Made by a program: the position numbers and the translations under genes
Shown: one piece after another, positions 33,651 to 42,773 of the stretch
Numbering within the stretch: position 1 is the stretch's first letter
How the letters are laid out: each line of letters opens with the position of its first letter
Source: Planomonospora sp. ID82291
GTDB lineage: Bacteria > Actinomycetota > Actinomycetes > Streptosporangiales > Streptosporangiaceae
Direction: 5' to 3'
DNA: 64,000 nucleotides
NCBI RefSeq assembly: GCF_015711645.1
Contig: NZ_JABTEX010000008.1
Location: 1 to 64,000 of the forward strand
Notes under the pieces: generated by a model
The model's database searches: none
What the model was told of the DNA's origin: nothing
The model's input: the letters and a program-made list of their open reading frames with translations, nothing else

Positions 33651-34649
33651 ATGACGAACCGTCCCGTGGTTATGGTCTGTCTGGAGTCCCCGCACGCTTT
33701 CTGGCATCTGTCCCTAGCGCATGAGGACGTTCTGCGCACCAGGTTCCCTGACGTCGACTTCCGCATCGCCACCTCTGCCACTGTGCTGGACCACCTGCCG
33801 GACGCCCACGTGTACTTCGGCTGGCGCTTCGCCTCCGACTGGTTCGCCCTGGCCCCGCATCTGAAGTGGATCGCTTCCCCCGCAGCCGGCACCGATCATC
33901 TGCCGCTCGTTCAAGCCCAGGCCTCAGACGTCGTCTTAACGCGCTCCTACGGGTTCCACGGCCGCCCCATGGCCGAACACGCCATAGGCCTGATCCTCGG
34001 TTTCTCCCGGGGCTTGTTCACCTGTCAACGCCTCCAGCAGGCTCGCCTGTGGTGGAAGGACGATCTTGCGGAGGAGTTCTTCGACCTGGCCGGAGCCACG
34101 ATGACCATCGTCGGCTGCGGCAGCATCGGCGGCCACCTTTCCAGAGCGGCACGCCCCTTCGGCATGAGCGTCATCGGCGTGCGCCGCACCCCGAACCCCC
34201 GCCCGGAAGACGGCATCACCTGGATGCGGCCCATAGAGATCCATCAGGCGGTCGCCGACGCCGACGTGGTGGTCGACTTATTGCCCGCCGCCGACGACAC
34301 GAAAGGCTTCTTCAGCCGAGAGGTCTTCGCCGCCTGCAAGCCTGGGGCGCTTTTTCTCAATCTGGGCCGGGCCTCAACTGTGGACCACACCGCGCTGCTG
34401 ACCGCTTTGGACGCCGGGCAGCTGCTCGGCGCCGCGCTCGACGTGACCGACCCGCGCCCGCTGCCCCTGGACCATCCGCTCCGGCACCACCCGCGTGTCG
34501 TTCTCACCCCGAAGAGCGCGACGTTCTCCCGGACCTACATGGACGAAGCGGTTTCGTTCTTCGCCGACAACCTGCACCGCCATCTCACCGGCCAGCCGTT
34601 GAACGGCCTAGCCACCGCACCTGCCGTTCGCACCCCGATCGGAGGATGA
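33651..34649 (+). CDS. D-2-hydroxyacid dehydrogenase-like protein with altered active site
   Basis: 332 residues from ATG 33651 (GGGAGAG upstream). NAD-binding motif VGCGSIGGHLSRAARPFG at about 153-170, LGRASTVDHTALLTAL with the substrate Arg, DVTDPRPLPLDHPL, and the catalytic end TPKSATFS. In active family members the last motif is TPHxAG and the acid is Glu in FExEPLP; here Lys replaces the catalytic His and Asp replaces Glu. It may bind a 2-keto or 2-hydroxy acid but act differently. First gene of the radical SAM/carbamoyltransferase cassette, 4 bp before the next gene. Confidence 0.75.
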   Translation: MTNRPVVMVCLESPHAFWHLSLAHEDVLRTRFPDVDFRIATSATVLDHLPDAHVYFGWRFASDWFALAPHLKWIASPAAGTDHLPLVQAQASDVVLTRSYGFHGRPMAEHAIGLILGFSRGLFTCQRLQQARLWWKDDLAEEFFDLAGATMTIVGCGSIGGHLSRAARPFGMSVIGVRRTPNPRPEDGITWMRPIEIHQAVADADVVVDLLPAADDTKGFFSREVFAACKPGALFLNLGRASTVDHTALLTALDAGQLLGAALDVTDPRPLPLDHPLRHHPRVVLTPKSATFSRTYMDEAVSFFADNLHRHLTGQPLNGLATAPAVRTPIGG

Positions 34650-34653
34650 CCCG

Positions 34654-35769
34654 ATGCCCACCACCGACCACCGTGACTTGATCGCGGGATTCACCGCCAC
34701 CGGCCGTAACCATCCCTACCTGGCGTTCACCGTGAACTCCCTGTGCAACCTGGACTGCGTCTTCTGCAAGCCCCGATGCATGACCGACTACGGGCACAAG
34801 GACCGGCCCTTGACCGCCGCCGACTACGCGGCCATCGCAGCCGAGGCCGGCGCCTGGCAGGTGAAGAAGGCCCACTGTTCCGGTGGTGAGCCCACCATCA
34901 GAGCCGACATCCTGGACGTGATCGCCGGCCTGGCGGACGGTCTCGGAGTGGGTGCGGCGATCGGCATGACCAGCCACGGCAACCTCCGCCGCGGCCTGAG
35001 CGTGGAGCAGTTCCAGCAGGCCGGACTGACCTATCTCAACGTCAGCCTGCACAGCCTTCATCCGGAACGATCCGCCGAGATCATGGGGGGCGGAGATCCC
35101 CGGCAGGCGCGGGACACGATCGACGAAGCCCTCGCCCGCGGCCTGAAAGTGAAGATTAACTGTGTTCTCCAGCGGACGTACCTGGACGACGCCTTCGCGG
35201 TCGCCGCGCTGGCCAAGGATCTTCCCATCGCGGTTCGCCTCATCGAGCTGCAGAACATCGGACCGGCTCAGGCGCTGTTCGGCGCCGAGTTCATCGCCGA
35301 GGCCGAAATCCGCGAGCGTCTGCAGGACTGGTTCGCCGGCGCCGGTGAGGTATCCAGGGAGGGCCTCGGTGTCCGAAGTCCCGGCCGCTACCTCAAGCCT
35401 GAAGGGTGGGCCGGATCGATCGGCTTCATCTCCAACTCCAGCTGTGCGACCTGCTCGGACGCCAACCGCATCAAGGTTACGCCGAGCGGTGTGGCGCGAC
35501 CGTGCATCCTCCACAACCGTGACATCCTCCTCAAGCCGCATCTGGCCGCAGGCACGCTTCCTGACGCCTTCGCCCACCTGTTCCGCGCCATGCTGGAGCG
35601 CAACAGCAATGACGCCTGGCAGGGTTTTCACTACGTCGACTACGACCTGCGCTGGGACCGCATGGAGCGTCCGGAAGGCGCCCCCGTCCGCTCCCTCCTG
35701 CCGATAGTGCAGACCGGCCTCACCGTTTCGTCGTGCGCCCGTCGGCCTGCCCCCGGGAAAGGGCAGTGA
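34654..35769 (+). CDS. MoaA-like radical SAM enzyme
   Basis: 371 residues from ATG 34654. The radical SAM CxxxCxxC is Cys31, Cys35, Cys38 (LCNLDCVFCKP), followed by CSGGEPTIR. The C-terminal second cluster region CATCSDANRIKVTPSG and a third Cys in ARPC match GTP 3',8-cyclase MoaA, whose second cluster holds GTP. A nucleotide substrate is therefore plausible. Its stop overlaps the next start (GTGA). As an accessory MoaA relative in a biosynthetic cassette, it probably does C-C bond formation on a nucleotide or peptide rather than molybdopterin synthesis. Confidence 0.8.
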   Translation: MPTTDHRDLIAGFTATGRNHPYLAFTVNSLCNLDCVFCKPRCMTDYGHKDRPLTAADYAAIAAEAGAWQVKKAHCSGGEPTIRADILDVIAGLADGLGVGAAIGMTSHGNLRRGLSVEQFQQAGLTYLNVSLHSLHPERSAEIMGGGDPRQARDTIDEALARGLKVKINCVLQRTYLDDAFAVAALAKDLPIAVRLIELQNIGPAQALFGAEFIAEAEIRERLQDWFAGAGEVSREGLGVRSPGRYLKPEGWAGSIGFISNSSCATCSDANRIKVTPSGVARPCILHNRDILLKPHLAAGTLPDAFAHLFRAMLERNSNDAWQGFHYVDYDLRWDRMERPEGAPVRSLLPIVQTGLTVSSCARRPAPGKGQ

Positions 35770-36893
35770 CCGCCGCCCCTGCCGAGGCGGCACCGCTGTA
35801 CGCCGCGCTCGGTGCGCTGTACGAGAGCGAACTGAACGCCTACGGCACGAATGCGGCAATGCTCATTCACAAGTGGCGGCGCGATGATCTGGTGGCTCCG
35901 CACTCCGACCTCGACATACGAGTCGTGCTCATGCGGGCACCGGAGGACTGGCAGGAGTGGAACGGCCGGCTTGCCGCCGCACACACCGCCGCGGTGATCC
36001 GGGACATCGCCAACCGGCGGCTGCTGGAGCACCCGCCCGGCTTCGCATTCACCGTCTCCGAGGTTGATCGCCGCCGCGTCTCCCCGCCCGAGCTGGCGAC
36101 CTGGAGCCTGCTCCGTGGAGACGCTCGGGCCCTCCGTCACTGGAAGGGGCACGCCCGAACATCTCCCTGGAGCCACCAGGATGAGAACTTCTACCGGGGC
36201 ATCCTCGCTTCCCGCCTTGGGGGCCGCTACCAGCTTTCCGCTGACAGCACCGACAACGTTTACCTTGACTTGTCCGGCTACCGGCGGCACTGCGTGGTCT
36301 GGCACTACCTGGCCCCATGCTGGTTCGCTGCGGCGGCGCTGGCCACCCGCACCCGCTTCCCAGGAAAGTCCGCGGCCCTCACCCAGTGGCGGCCGAACGG
36401 ACTGGAACGGCAGGCGGAGATGTTCCTGAGGCACGCACGCGCCACGGAACCGGATGACGCGAGACGAACTGTGGCGGCTCAGAATCTGCTGAGCACAGCC
36501 CACGCCACGCTGAGGGCGGCCATGCGGCAGGTGCCCACGCCGATCATAAGCACCGGACCGGGAGAGGCCGGGAGCTCGTCCGCCACATCATGGACGATGA
36601 CCGCCGCGATGCTGCGGGTCCGAGTCGCTCGATGGCTCTACTACCTGGACCCGCCACCCGGCACCGCCACCGGCTACCTGATTACCCGCGAAGCCAAGGA
36701 GCTACGAGCCGCAGCCGAGGTCCTGCGCGCGCTTGCCGGTGACGAGGCCACCGCCGCGCAACGGCTAGCCGCCCGAATGGCCGCCCTGCTCCCCCCGGGC
36801 CCCACCACGGCCGAGGTCCTGCGAGACACGCTCGCCGCGTGGCAGCGCCACCGGACGGTGGTGCAGGACTTCCTCACCCTCCACGCGACATGA
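35766..36893 (+). CDS. Nucleotidyltransferase-like protein (Pol-beta superfamily)
   Basis: 375 residues from GTG 35766, which overlaps the preceding stop (GTGA), so translation is coupled. The catalytic pattern is GTNAAML at 27-33 and HSDLDIRVVL with Asp48 and Asp50, as in MNT/Pol-beta transferases (usually GS rather than GT). The following 300 residues are mostly helical (AAALATRTRFPGKS, AEVLRALAGDEATAAQRL). Such enzymes transfer NMP to hydroxyl groups of small molecules or proteins. Between two radical SAM genes, it could adenylylate the product or a carrier. Family placement moderately sure; acceptor unknown. Confidence 0.6.
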   Translation: MTAAPAEAAPLYAALGALYESELNAYGTNAAMLIHKWRRDDLVAPHSDLDIRVVLMRAPEDWQEWNGRLAAAHTAAVIRDIANRRLLEHPPGFAFTVSEVDRRRVSPPELATWSLLRGDARALRHWKGHARTSPWSHQDENFYRGILASRLGGRYQLSADSTDNVYLDLSGYRRHCVVWHYLAPCWFAAAALATRTRFPGKSAALTQWRPNGLERQAEMFLRHARATEPDDARRTVAAQNLLSTAHATLRAAMRQVPTPIISTGPGEAGSSSATSWTMTAAMLRVRVARWLYYLDPPPGTATGYLITREAKELRAAAEVLRALAGDEATAAQRLAARMAALLPPGPTTAEVLRDTLAAWQRHRTVVQDFLTLHAT

Positions 36894-36927
36894 CACCCCC
36901 ACCGTATGCATCCAGGGAGTCACGACC

Positions 36928-37737
36928 ATGCCCGCCGGAATTCCCCTCACCAGGGTCTTGAAAACCGCCAAGGTCAAGATCACGACGAAGTGCAACCGCT
37001 CCTGCGACTTCTGCATCTTCGCTAACGGAGCGCAAGGCGAGAACATGACACCGGAGGTGTTCTCCACCATTCTGGACCGTCTGGAGAGCATCCCCTTCCG
37101 GCAGCTGCACATCAACGGCGGTGAGCCCACCGTCCACCGTGGCTTCCCCGCGCTCAGCCGCCTGGCCCGCACCAGACTGCCGGACAAGGTCATGGTCCTG
37201 GGCACCAACGCCATCACGCTGGCCCGCAACCAGCGGCTGATGAACGCGACACTCCACTCCTATGACCAGATCCTCATCGGCTGTGACGACGAGCACGGCA
37301 ACTACGCCGAGGTCCACGCCGTCGTCCCCGTCCTGCGTGCGGCAGGCAAGACCGTCGTCGTCAACAGCGTCCTGGAAGGCATCAGCGAAGAGCGGCTCGC
37401 AGGACTCGCTGACCTGTGCACCGCTCACGGGGCGGTCCACGTCACCAACCACGTTCATCACATCGACGTCGGACAGCCGGCCAACGACCTGCACGGCTTG
37501 TGTGCCCGCTACCTCGACCAGCACCTGATGATCGAGCTCGACGGGTCCTGCTACCGCTGCTTCAACGCGATGGCCAAAGAAGACAGCGAGTTCAGCGTCT
37601 GGGATGAGGATTTCGCCGCCAAGGTGTTCGCCCCCCGCCGCCACCATTACCGCTTCTGCGGCAAGTGTCATGAGTACACCGACTCCGGATCTCCCGCCGT
37701 CCCTGCCGTTCACCTCGCGCCCGCCAGCGTGGGCTGA
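36928..37737 (+). CDS. Radical SAM enzyme (second of the cassette)
   Basis: 269 residues from ATG 36928. CxxxCxxC is Cys22, Cys26, Cys29 (KCNRSCDFCIFA), with GGEPTVHRG next. Additional Cys pairs near the C-terminus, CYRCFN (about 211) and FCGKCHEY (about 247), could ligate an auxiliary cluster or zinc. The gene is short for a radical SAM protein. It lies 34 bp after the nucleotidyltransferase gene and 22 bp before the carbamoyltransferase gene. The reaction is unknown. Confidence 0.85.
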   Translation: MPAGIPLTRVLKTAKVKITTKCNRSCDFCIFANGAQGENMTPEVFSTILDRLESIPFRQLHINGGEPTVHRGFPALSRLARTRLPDKVMVLGTNAITLARNQRLMNATLHSYDQILIGCDDEHGNYAEVHAVVPVLRAAGKTVVVNSVLEGISEERLAGLADLCTAHGAVHVTNHVHHIDVGQPANDLHGLCARYLDQHLMIELDGSCYRCFNAMAKEDSEFSVWDEDFAAKVFAPRRHHYRFCGKCHEYTDSGSPAVPAVHLAPASVG

Positions 37738-37759
37738 CCCCTCTTCTACGGAGGTACCT

Positions 37760-39499
37760 GTGCCCGCAGTTCTCGGCCTGAACTTCCATCACGACACCTC
37801 CGCCGCCCTGATCGTCGACGGCCATCTGTACGCCGCCGAGGAAGAACGCTGGAGCGGCATCAAACACCATCGGCGCACCCGTAAAGGCATTCTCACCGCC
37901 CCCACTCGTTCTCTGGCCTGGTGTCTGGAAGCTGCAGGCATCGTCCCTCAGGACGTGAACGCGGTCTGGGCGGCATCCATGAGGCCCAACCCGGCTGCCG
38001 GCTGGTGGCTGGCCAAGGAGCACGAGGAACTCTCTGCTCTGCTGCCCTCCCCGCTCGGGGAACGCCTGCGGCTGATCTCCCACCACACCGCCCACGTACT
38101 GGCCGGCTACCTGCTTTCGGGTCATGACCACGCCGCGGGCTTGGTCATCGACGCCGGCGGTTCGGCCCTCGGCGCCGATTTCGGGCCCGGCCGCGAACGC
38201 ATCACCGGTTACGACCTGCGCTGCGACCGGGTCGACCGAGTACACCAGGCCATGCCGCTCATCGTCCCCGGGGTTTCGGGCCCGCGCCGGATCCACTCCT
38301 CGCTCGGCCACTTCTACCGGAACTTCGCGCTGCGCGTGATCCCGCCGGGAGACGAACCCGAAGGAAGCATGATGGCCTTGGCGGCCTTCGGCGACCCCGA
38401 GCGCTACCACGATCAGGTCAGAGAACTGGTCCGCCTCGGTGACGACGGCGAGATCCGCATCAGCCATCCGATGGGTTCCGCTGATACGGACAGCCCGTTG
38501 GTGATCGGAGGCCGCGTCTGGACGGCCGGAAACTCAGGTGAGGCACCGCAGGATGAACGGGCAGACCTGGCTGCCGCCGTCCAGCGGGTCTTCGCTGACG
38601 CCGTCATCCACGTGGCCCGGCATCTGCGGCGGCTCACCAGAGCCGACGCTTTGGTCTTCTCCGGTGGATGCGCCCTGAACTCCCACCTCAACGGCCATCT
38701 GGCGGACGACGGCGGCTTCGATACCCTGTTCGTGGCCCCGGCTCCACACGATGCCGGGACGGCGGTGGGGGCCGCGCTGTACGCCTGGCACTACCAACTG
38801 GGTCAAGATCGGCTTTCGGTTCCGTTCGATGCGGCGTGGGGACCGGAACCCGGCCCTATCCCCGCTGTCCCGCCTGCCGGATTCCGCGTCGTGACCGGCC
38901 TTGAGGAGGCACTGGTCCCAGCCGTGGCTACTCTGCTGGCTGATCATCGGATCGTCGGCTGGGTCAGCGGGCCGCTGGAATTCGGCCCTCGAGCCCTCGG
39001 CCACCGCTCGATCCTCGCCCATCCGGGTCACGCTGACACCCGTGACCGCCTCAACGCGATCAAGCAGCGGGCGGCCTACCGGCCGTTCGCGCCGGCTGTA
39101 CTCATCGAGCACGCCGCCGACTGGTTTGAGACGCCCGGCGATCCGTTCATGAATCGCGTGGCCCGGGTCCGGCCGGACCGCGCTGGACGCATCGCCGCAG
39201 TAGTGCACCGCGACGGCACCGCCCGCGTGCAGCTCGTCGCCACTGACCACTATGGCCTGCGCCCCCTGCTGGAGGCCTTCCACCGCCGCACCGGTCTGCC
39301 GCTTGTGCTGAACACCTCCTTCAACCGCAAAGGCACTCCGATCCTGCGGACCGCCGAGCAGGCCGTACTCGCGGCGGCTGATCTCGGTCTAGACGCCGTC
39401 GCCGTCGGCGACACGCTCCTGCTCGCCGACCACATTCCCGATCCAAACGAGCATCTCCTGACCGGCGCAGGCGGAGGTGACCACTATGGCATCAGGTGA
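37760..39499 (+). CDS. NodU/TobZ-type carbamoyltransferase (cassette B)
   Basis: 579 residues from GTG 37760 with GGAGGT at 37750. VLGLNFHHDTSAALIVDG, EEERWSGIKHH, SHHTAHVLAGY, GPRALGHRSILAHP and NTSFNRKGTPI are the landmarks of the family; the product is a cytosolic ATP- and carbamoyl phosphate-dependent O-carbamoyltransferase. It differs clearly from the other copy at 20758 and so was not duplicated locally. It overlaps the HD gene that follows. It probably carbamoylates a hydroxyl formed by the earlier genes of the cassette. Confidence 0.9.
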   Translation: MPAVLGLNFHHDTSAALIVDGHLYAAEEERWSGIKHHRRTRKGILTAPTRSLAWCLEAAGIVPQDVNAVWAASMRPNPAAGWWLAKEHEELSALLPSPLGERLRLISHHTAHVLAGYLLSGHDHAAGLVIDAGGSALGADFGPGRERITGYDLRCDRVDRVHQAMPLIVPGVSGPRRIHSSLGHFYRNFALRVIPPGDEPEGSMMALAAFGDPERYHDQVRELVRLGDDGEIRISHPMGSADTDSPLVIGGRVWTAGNSGEAPQDERADLAAAVQRVFADAVIHVARHLRRLTRADALVFSGGCALNSHLNGHLADDGGFDTLFVAPAPHDAGTAVGAALYAWHYQLGQDRLSVPFDAAWGPEPGPIPAVPPAGFRVVTGLEEALVPAVATLLADHRIVGWVSGPLEFGPRALGHRSILAHPGHADTRDRLNAIKQRAAYRPFAPAVLIEHAADWFETPGDPFMNRVARVRPDRAGRIAAVVHRDGTARVQLVATDHYGLRPLLEAFHRRTGLPLVLNTSFNRKGTPILRTAEQAVLAAADLGLDAVAVGDTLLLADHIPDPNEHLLTGAGGGDHYGIR

Positions 39500-40094
39500 C
39501 TTCGACGCGATTCTCACCGCTCTCGGCGTCGCCGCATGGGCTCCAGCAGATCGTCTCCGCGGGCGCAGCGCCGCCTTCTTGGCCCTCACCATCTACGCGG
39601 GCCACACCCGTGACCAGGGAACGCCCTACCTTGAGCATCCTCTCGCCGTCGTTGCGATACTGCGGGACGAGCTCACCGTCACCGTCACAGGCACGCTCCT
39701 GCTCGGTCTGCTGCACGACGCCTTGGAAGTCTCTCCCTCGTCGGGCCCGCTGATCACCGCACGGCTAGGAGAGGAGTTCACCGAGCGGCTCCGCACGATG
39801 ACTCCTGATCACCGCTTGGAGCAGCGCTCCAAAGAACCGGGTGACGAGGCTGCCTGGAGAGCCAAGACCGCCCGTCTGGGTGCGGAAGAGCTCGTGGTCC
39901 GGCTCGCCGACCGCATCCACAACCTACGCGACTTGGTCCGTTCTCCAAGCATTGGGCGTCGCGAGAAGTTCCTCTCCGCACTGGCAGGGTTCTACCTGCC
40001 GCTAGCCGAAAGCGCCCGCGCATCCAGCCTGGAGGTGGACGCGGCCTACCGGTTGCTCCACGCAGAGTACGAGCGTCACCGACCGAAGACCTGA
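39486..40094 (+). CDS. HD-domain hydrolase (RelA/SpoT hydrolase-like)
   Basis: 202 residues from ATG 39486, with GGAGGTG at 39473, inside the end of the carbamoyltransferase. Metal-binding residues: His40 (YAGHTRDQG), His51 (PYLEHPLAV), His77-Asp78 (LLHDALE) and Asp142 in RLADRIHNLRDL. These make the HD phosphohydrolase pattern of SpoT/MESH1-like enzymes, which remove pyrophosphate or phosphate from nucleotides. Last gene of cassette B. It may trim a nucleotide by-product or modulate (p)ppGpp. Confidence 0.85.
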   Translation: MASGDFDAILTALGVAAWAPADRLRGRSAAFLALTIYAGHTRDQGTPYLEHPLAVVAILRDELTVTVTGTLLLGLLHDALEVSPSSGPLITARLGEEFTERLRTMTPDHRLEQRSKEPGDEAAWRAKTARLGAEELVVRLADRIHNLRDLVRSPSIGRREKFLSALAGFYLPLAESARASSLEVDAAYRLLHAEYERHRPKT

Positions 40095-40112
40095 TCGTGA
40101 GACAGGTCCTGC

Positions 40113-40195
40113 GCTCCAGGCACCGGTGAAGCGACGCCTGGAGCCACGAGTCCGGGGCTTGGTCCGGCTCGCTTCATCGGCGCTTGGAGCGAGCC
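40113..40195. terminator. Two hairpins between convergent genes
   Basis: A 9-bp stem GCTCCAGGC/GCCTGGAGC (40113-40144) and an 8-bp stem GGCTCGCT/AGCGAGCC (40166-40195) sit between the HD gene and the convergent gltX. No T-run, so factor-independent function is uncertain. Confidence 0.5.
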
Positions 40196-40215
40196 GTCGG
40201 CCGAATGGCCCTGCT

Positions 40216-41637
40216 TTATCGCTGCTGGGTGATCAACCGCTCGAGGGCGGTGTCCAGACGGGTCAGTACCCGGTCGCGGCCGAGCACCTCCATGGACTCG
40301 AACAGCGGCAGCCCGACCGTACGCCCTGTGACGGCGACCCGGATAGGAGCTTGCGCCTTGCCCAGCTTCAAGCCGTGCTTCTCACCGGCCCGGACGAGCA
40401 CGGCCTTGAGGTTCTCAACCTCCCACTCTGCGGTGGCGTACTCGGCACGGGCATCGCGCAGGACATCGGCGGCACCCGCTTTCATCGCCTTGTTCCAGGA
40501 ATCCTCGTCGTTGACGGGCTCATCCAGGAACAGGAAGTCGACATAGCTTGTGATCTCTGACAGGACCGCCAGGCGCGTCTGGGCCAGCGACGCCACCGAC
40601 TCGAAGACCGCCTGGTTGAACGCCTCTGGTCTCCACGGCGCATATGGGGTGGTCAGCCACGGCGCGCACGCCGTGATAAACCGTTCGGGGGTCAGCGCCC
40701 GGATGTACTCGCCGTTGAACGCCGTCAGTTTCTTCACGTCGAAGAACGCCGGAGAGGCGTTGACGTCCTCAATGCGGAACAGGCGCTCCAGTTCCGCACG
40801 CGGCAGGATCTCCTGGTCTCCTCCTGGTCCCCATCCCAGGAGCATCAGGTAGTTCACCATCGCCTCGGGCAGGAAACCCTCGGAGAGGTAGTCCTCTAAG
40901 GCCACCTTGTCCCGGCGCTTGGACAGCTTCTGCCGCTTGTCGTTCACGATCACCGGCAGGTGCGCCCACACCGGAGGTTCGGCCCCGAGCGCCTCCCACA
41001 GCAACTGCTGCTTCGGTGTGTTCGACAGATGCTCCTCGCCACGGATGACCTGCGTGATGCCCTCGTCCAGGTCATCGACGACGTTGGCGATCAGGAAGAC
41101 CGGCGAGCCGTCCCCGCGGGCGATCACGAAGTCCTCGATCGCGTCGTTAGGGAAAGCCGGTGTTCCGCGGATCAAGTCCACGACCACGGTTTCGCCTTGG
41201 TCCGGCGTGCGGAACCGCAACGCCCGCCCCTCCTTGGACGCTAGGCCACGATCCCGGCAGAACCCGTCGTAACCGAGATGCTCCGACCCGGTGCGTTCCT
41301 TGACCTGCTCACGGGTGCAGTCGCAGTAGTACGCCCGACCGGCGGAGTACAGCTGCTGCGCGGCCTTGCGGTGCCGGTCGGCGTTATGGGACTGAAAGTA
41401 CGGGCCCTCGAAGGTCGGATCGCTGTCGTTGATACCGATCGCGGCTAGGGCGTTGACGATGCCCTCGATCCACTCCGGCTTGTTGCGGGCCGCGTCGGTG
41501 TCCTCAATCCTCAGGACGAACGTGCCGCCGGAATTGCGTGCCACCGCCCAGTTGTAGAGGGCAGTCCGGGCACCACCGACGTGGAACATACCAGTCGGGG
41601 AGGGAGCGAAACGAACACGAACCGGGGCGGCAGACAT
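40216..41637 (-). CDS. gltX: Glutamyl-tRNA synthetase, accessory copy
   Basis: 473 residues from ATG 41637, full length for the family. The HIGH-type signature is [20 protein letters not shown] (residues 10-29), the KMSKS-type one is [14 protein letters not shown], and the acceptor-stem region CDCTREQ with [10 protein letters not shown] carries Cys residues. It charges tRNA-Glu with Glu in the cytosol. Its place in an accessory region, convergent with cassette B and away from housekeeping genes, suggests a second copy. Possible roles are self-resistance or supply of Glu-tRNA for peptide modification, as needed by lanthipeptide dehydratases; both are inference. Confidence 0.9.
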   Translation of the reverse strand: MSAAPVRVRFAPSPTGMFHVGGARTALYNWAVARNSGGTFVLRIEDTDAARNKPEWIEGIVNALAAIGINDSDPTFEGPYFQSHNADRHRKAAQQLYSAGRAYYCDCTREQVKERTGSEHLGYDGFCRDRGLASKEGRALRFRTPDQGETVVVDLIRGTPAFPNDAIEDFVIARGDGSPVFLIANVVDDLDEGITQVIRGEEHLSNTPKQQLLWEALGAEPPVWAHLPVIVNDKRQKLSKRRDKVALEDYLSEGFLPEAMVNYLMLLGWGPGGDQEILPRAELERLFRIEDVNASPAFFDVKKLTAFNGEYIRALTPERFITACAPWLTTPYAPWRPEAFNQAVFESVASLAQTRLAVLSEITSYVDFLFLDEPVNDEDSWNKAMKAGAADVLRDARAEYATAEWEVENLKAVLVRAGEKHGLKLGKAQAPIRVAVTGRTVGLPLFESMEVLGRDRVLTRLDTALERLITQQR

Positions 41638-41821
41638 GTCGCACAGCTTATCGAGGGCACAGGCGCGTTTGCCGCGATCAACGCTAATCTGTACCTGATC
41701 TTCAGTAATCCGATCCGCCTGCCGTCCATACCTCTTGGCTTCCTGCGTACCGCTTCTCTCCCAGCATGGTCGGCGTCGGAGCTATCCTTCGTCACCGCCA
41801 AGCGGCCATCATCGGGATTCG

Positions 41822-42447
41822 TATGTGCCCAACACCCCCGCCGGGATCGAACGCGCCACCGCCGCGCTGGCGGTGGGGTTGCGCAAGCGCGGCCACGAGA
41901 CGGTGGTGTTCACCGCCACCGGCCACGACGGCCCGGGCATCGTCCGGCTGCGCTCGCTGGAAGTCGACTTCCCCACCGATGACCGGACACTGCGCGCCGC
42001 CATCGACGCCTCATCGGTCCGCGAGGAGATCACCGAACTGCTGGAGCACTACCGCGCCGAGGCGGTCGTCTACACCGACGCCCTGTAGGGGCTCGGACGG
42101 GCGATGGCCGACCACCGGGCGCGCAAGGTGCTGGCCGCGCACGTCCTGGGCCACGACGAAGACCTGCAGCCGGCGCTGGAGCGCGCTGACGTCGTCATCA
42201 CCCCCTCGGCCATCGTCCAACGCCAGGCGCTCGAGCAGGTGGCCGTCCTCCTCGGAGGAACCGACACCTGTCAGGAGATAACGCATCTCCTCACCACGAT
42301 CGGCCTGCACTCCACCCTGGGCCGCGTCGGGTACCAGCCGCACGACATCTCCGGCTTCATCGCGCACATCACAGGAAACGTCGACAACGATCCTCACCCG
42401 GAGGTCACCACCGACCTCATTGCCGGCATCTACCACGACTCTTTGTG
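41822..42447 (+). pseudogene. Chimeric remnant: glycosyltransferase start joined to an iron-alcohol-dehydrogenase end
   Basis: The frame reads DSYVPNTPAGIERATAALA and RKRGHETVVFTA, the N-terminus of a GT-B glycosyltransferase without its first strand, up to VVYTDAL. A TAG at 42086-42088 interrupts it where Trp is expected (DAL-stop-GLGRAM). After about 42250 it changes to EITHLLTTIGLHSTL, then HITGNVDNDPHPEVT and LIAGIYHDSL, the usual end of iron-containing alcohol dehydrogenases. Two gene fragments therefore have been fused, with a nonsense codon added. Confidence 0.6.
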
Positions 42448-42773
42448 AAAACTCGCACCACTGATGAGGAACCGATGCCGACCATCCGCCATCGCCGGGC
42501 CGGACCCGGCAGACACGAGCCCGCACAGAACGCAGCCTCTCGGGCACCGATCACGCTGACGGGCGCACGACCGAGCGCAGGCGGACCAGCGGTGCGCCCT
42601 GGCGCGGTAGCCGCCGAACCGGGAATGTGGACAAGACGCTCCCTCATGACGCAGGAGGCCCGCCGAGCCGAGTCCGTTCCCTGCCGCTACTTCCCATTCA
42701 TATAACCATGATCATGTAGGTGGTGTAATCTCTGCGCTCCAGCCAACCGCCTCCGTGCGAGAAGGGCTTTTAG
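42448..42773. other. No supported gene
   Basis: About 325 bp between the fused remnant and the IspF paralogue. One open frame from 42475 is Arg/Pro-rich without domain character. The AT-richer end near 42700-42730 may hold the promoter of the following gene. Confidence 0.4.
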
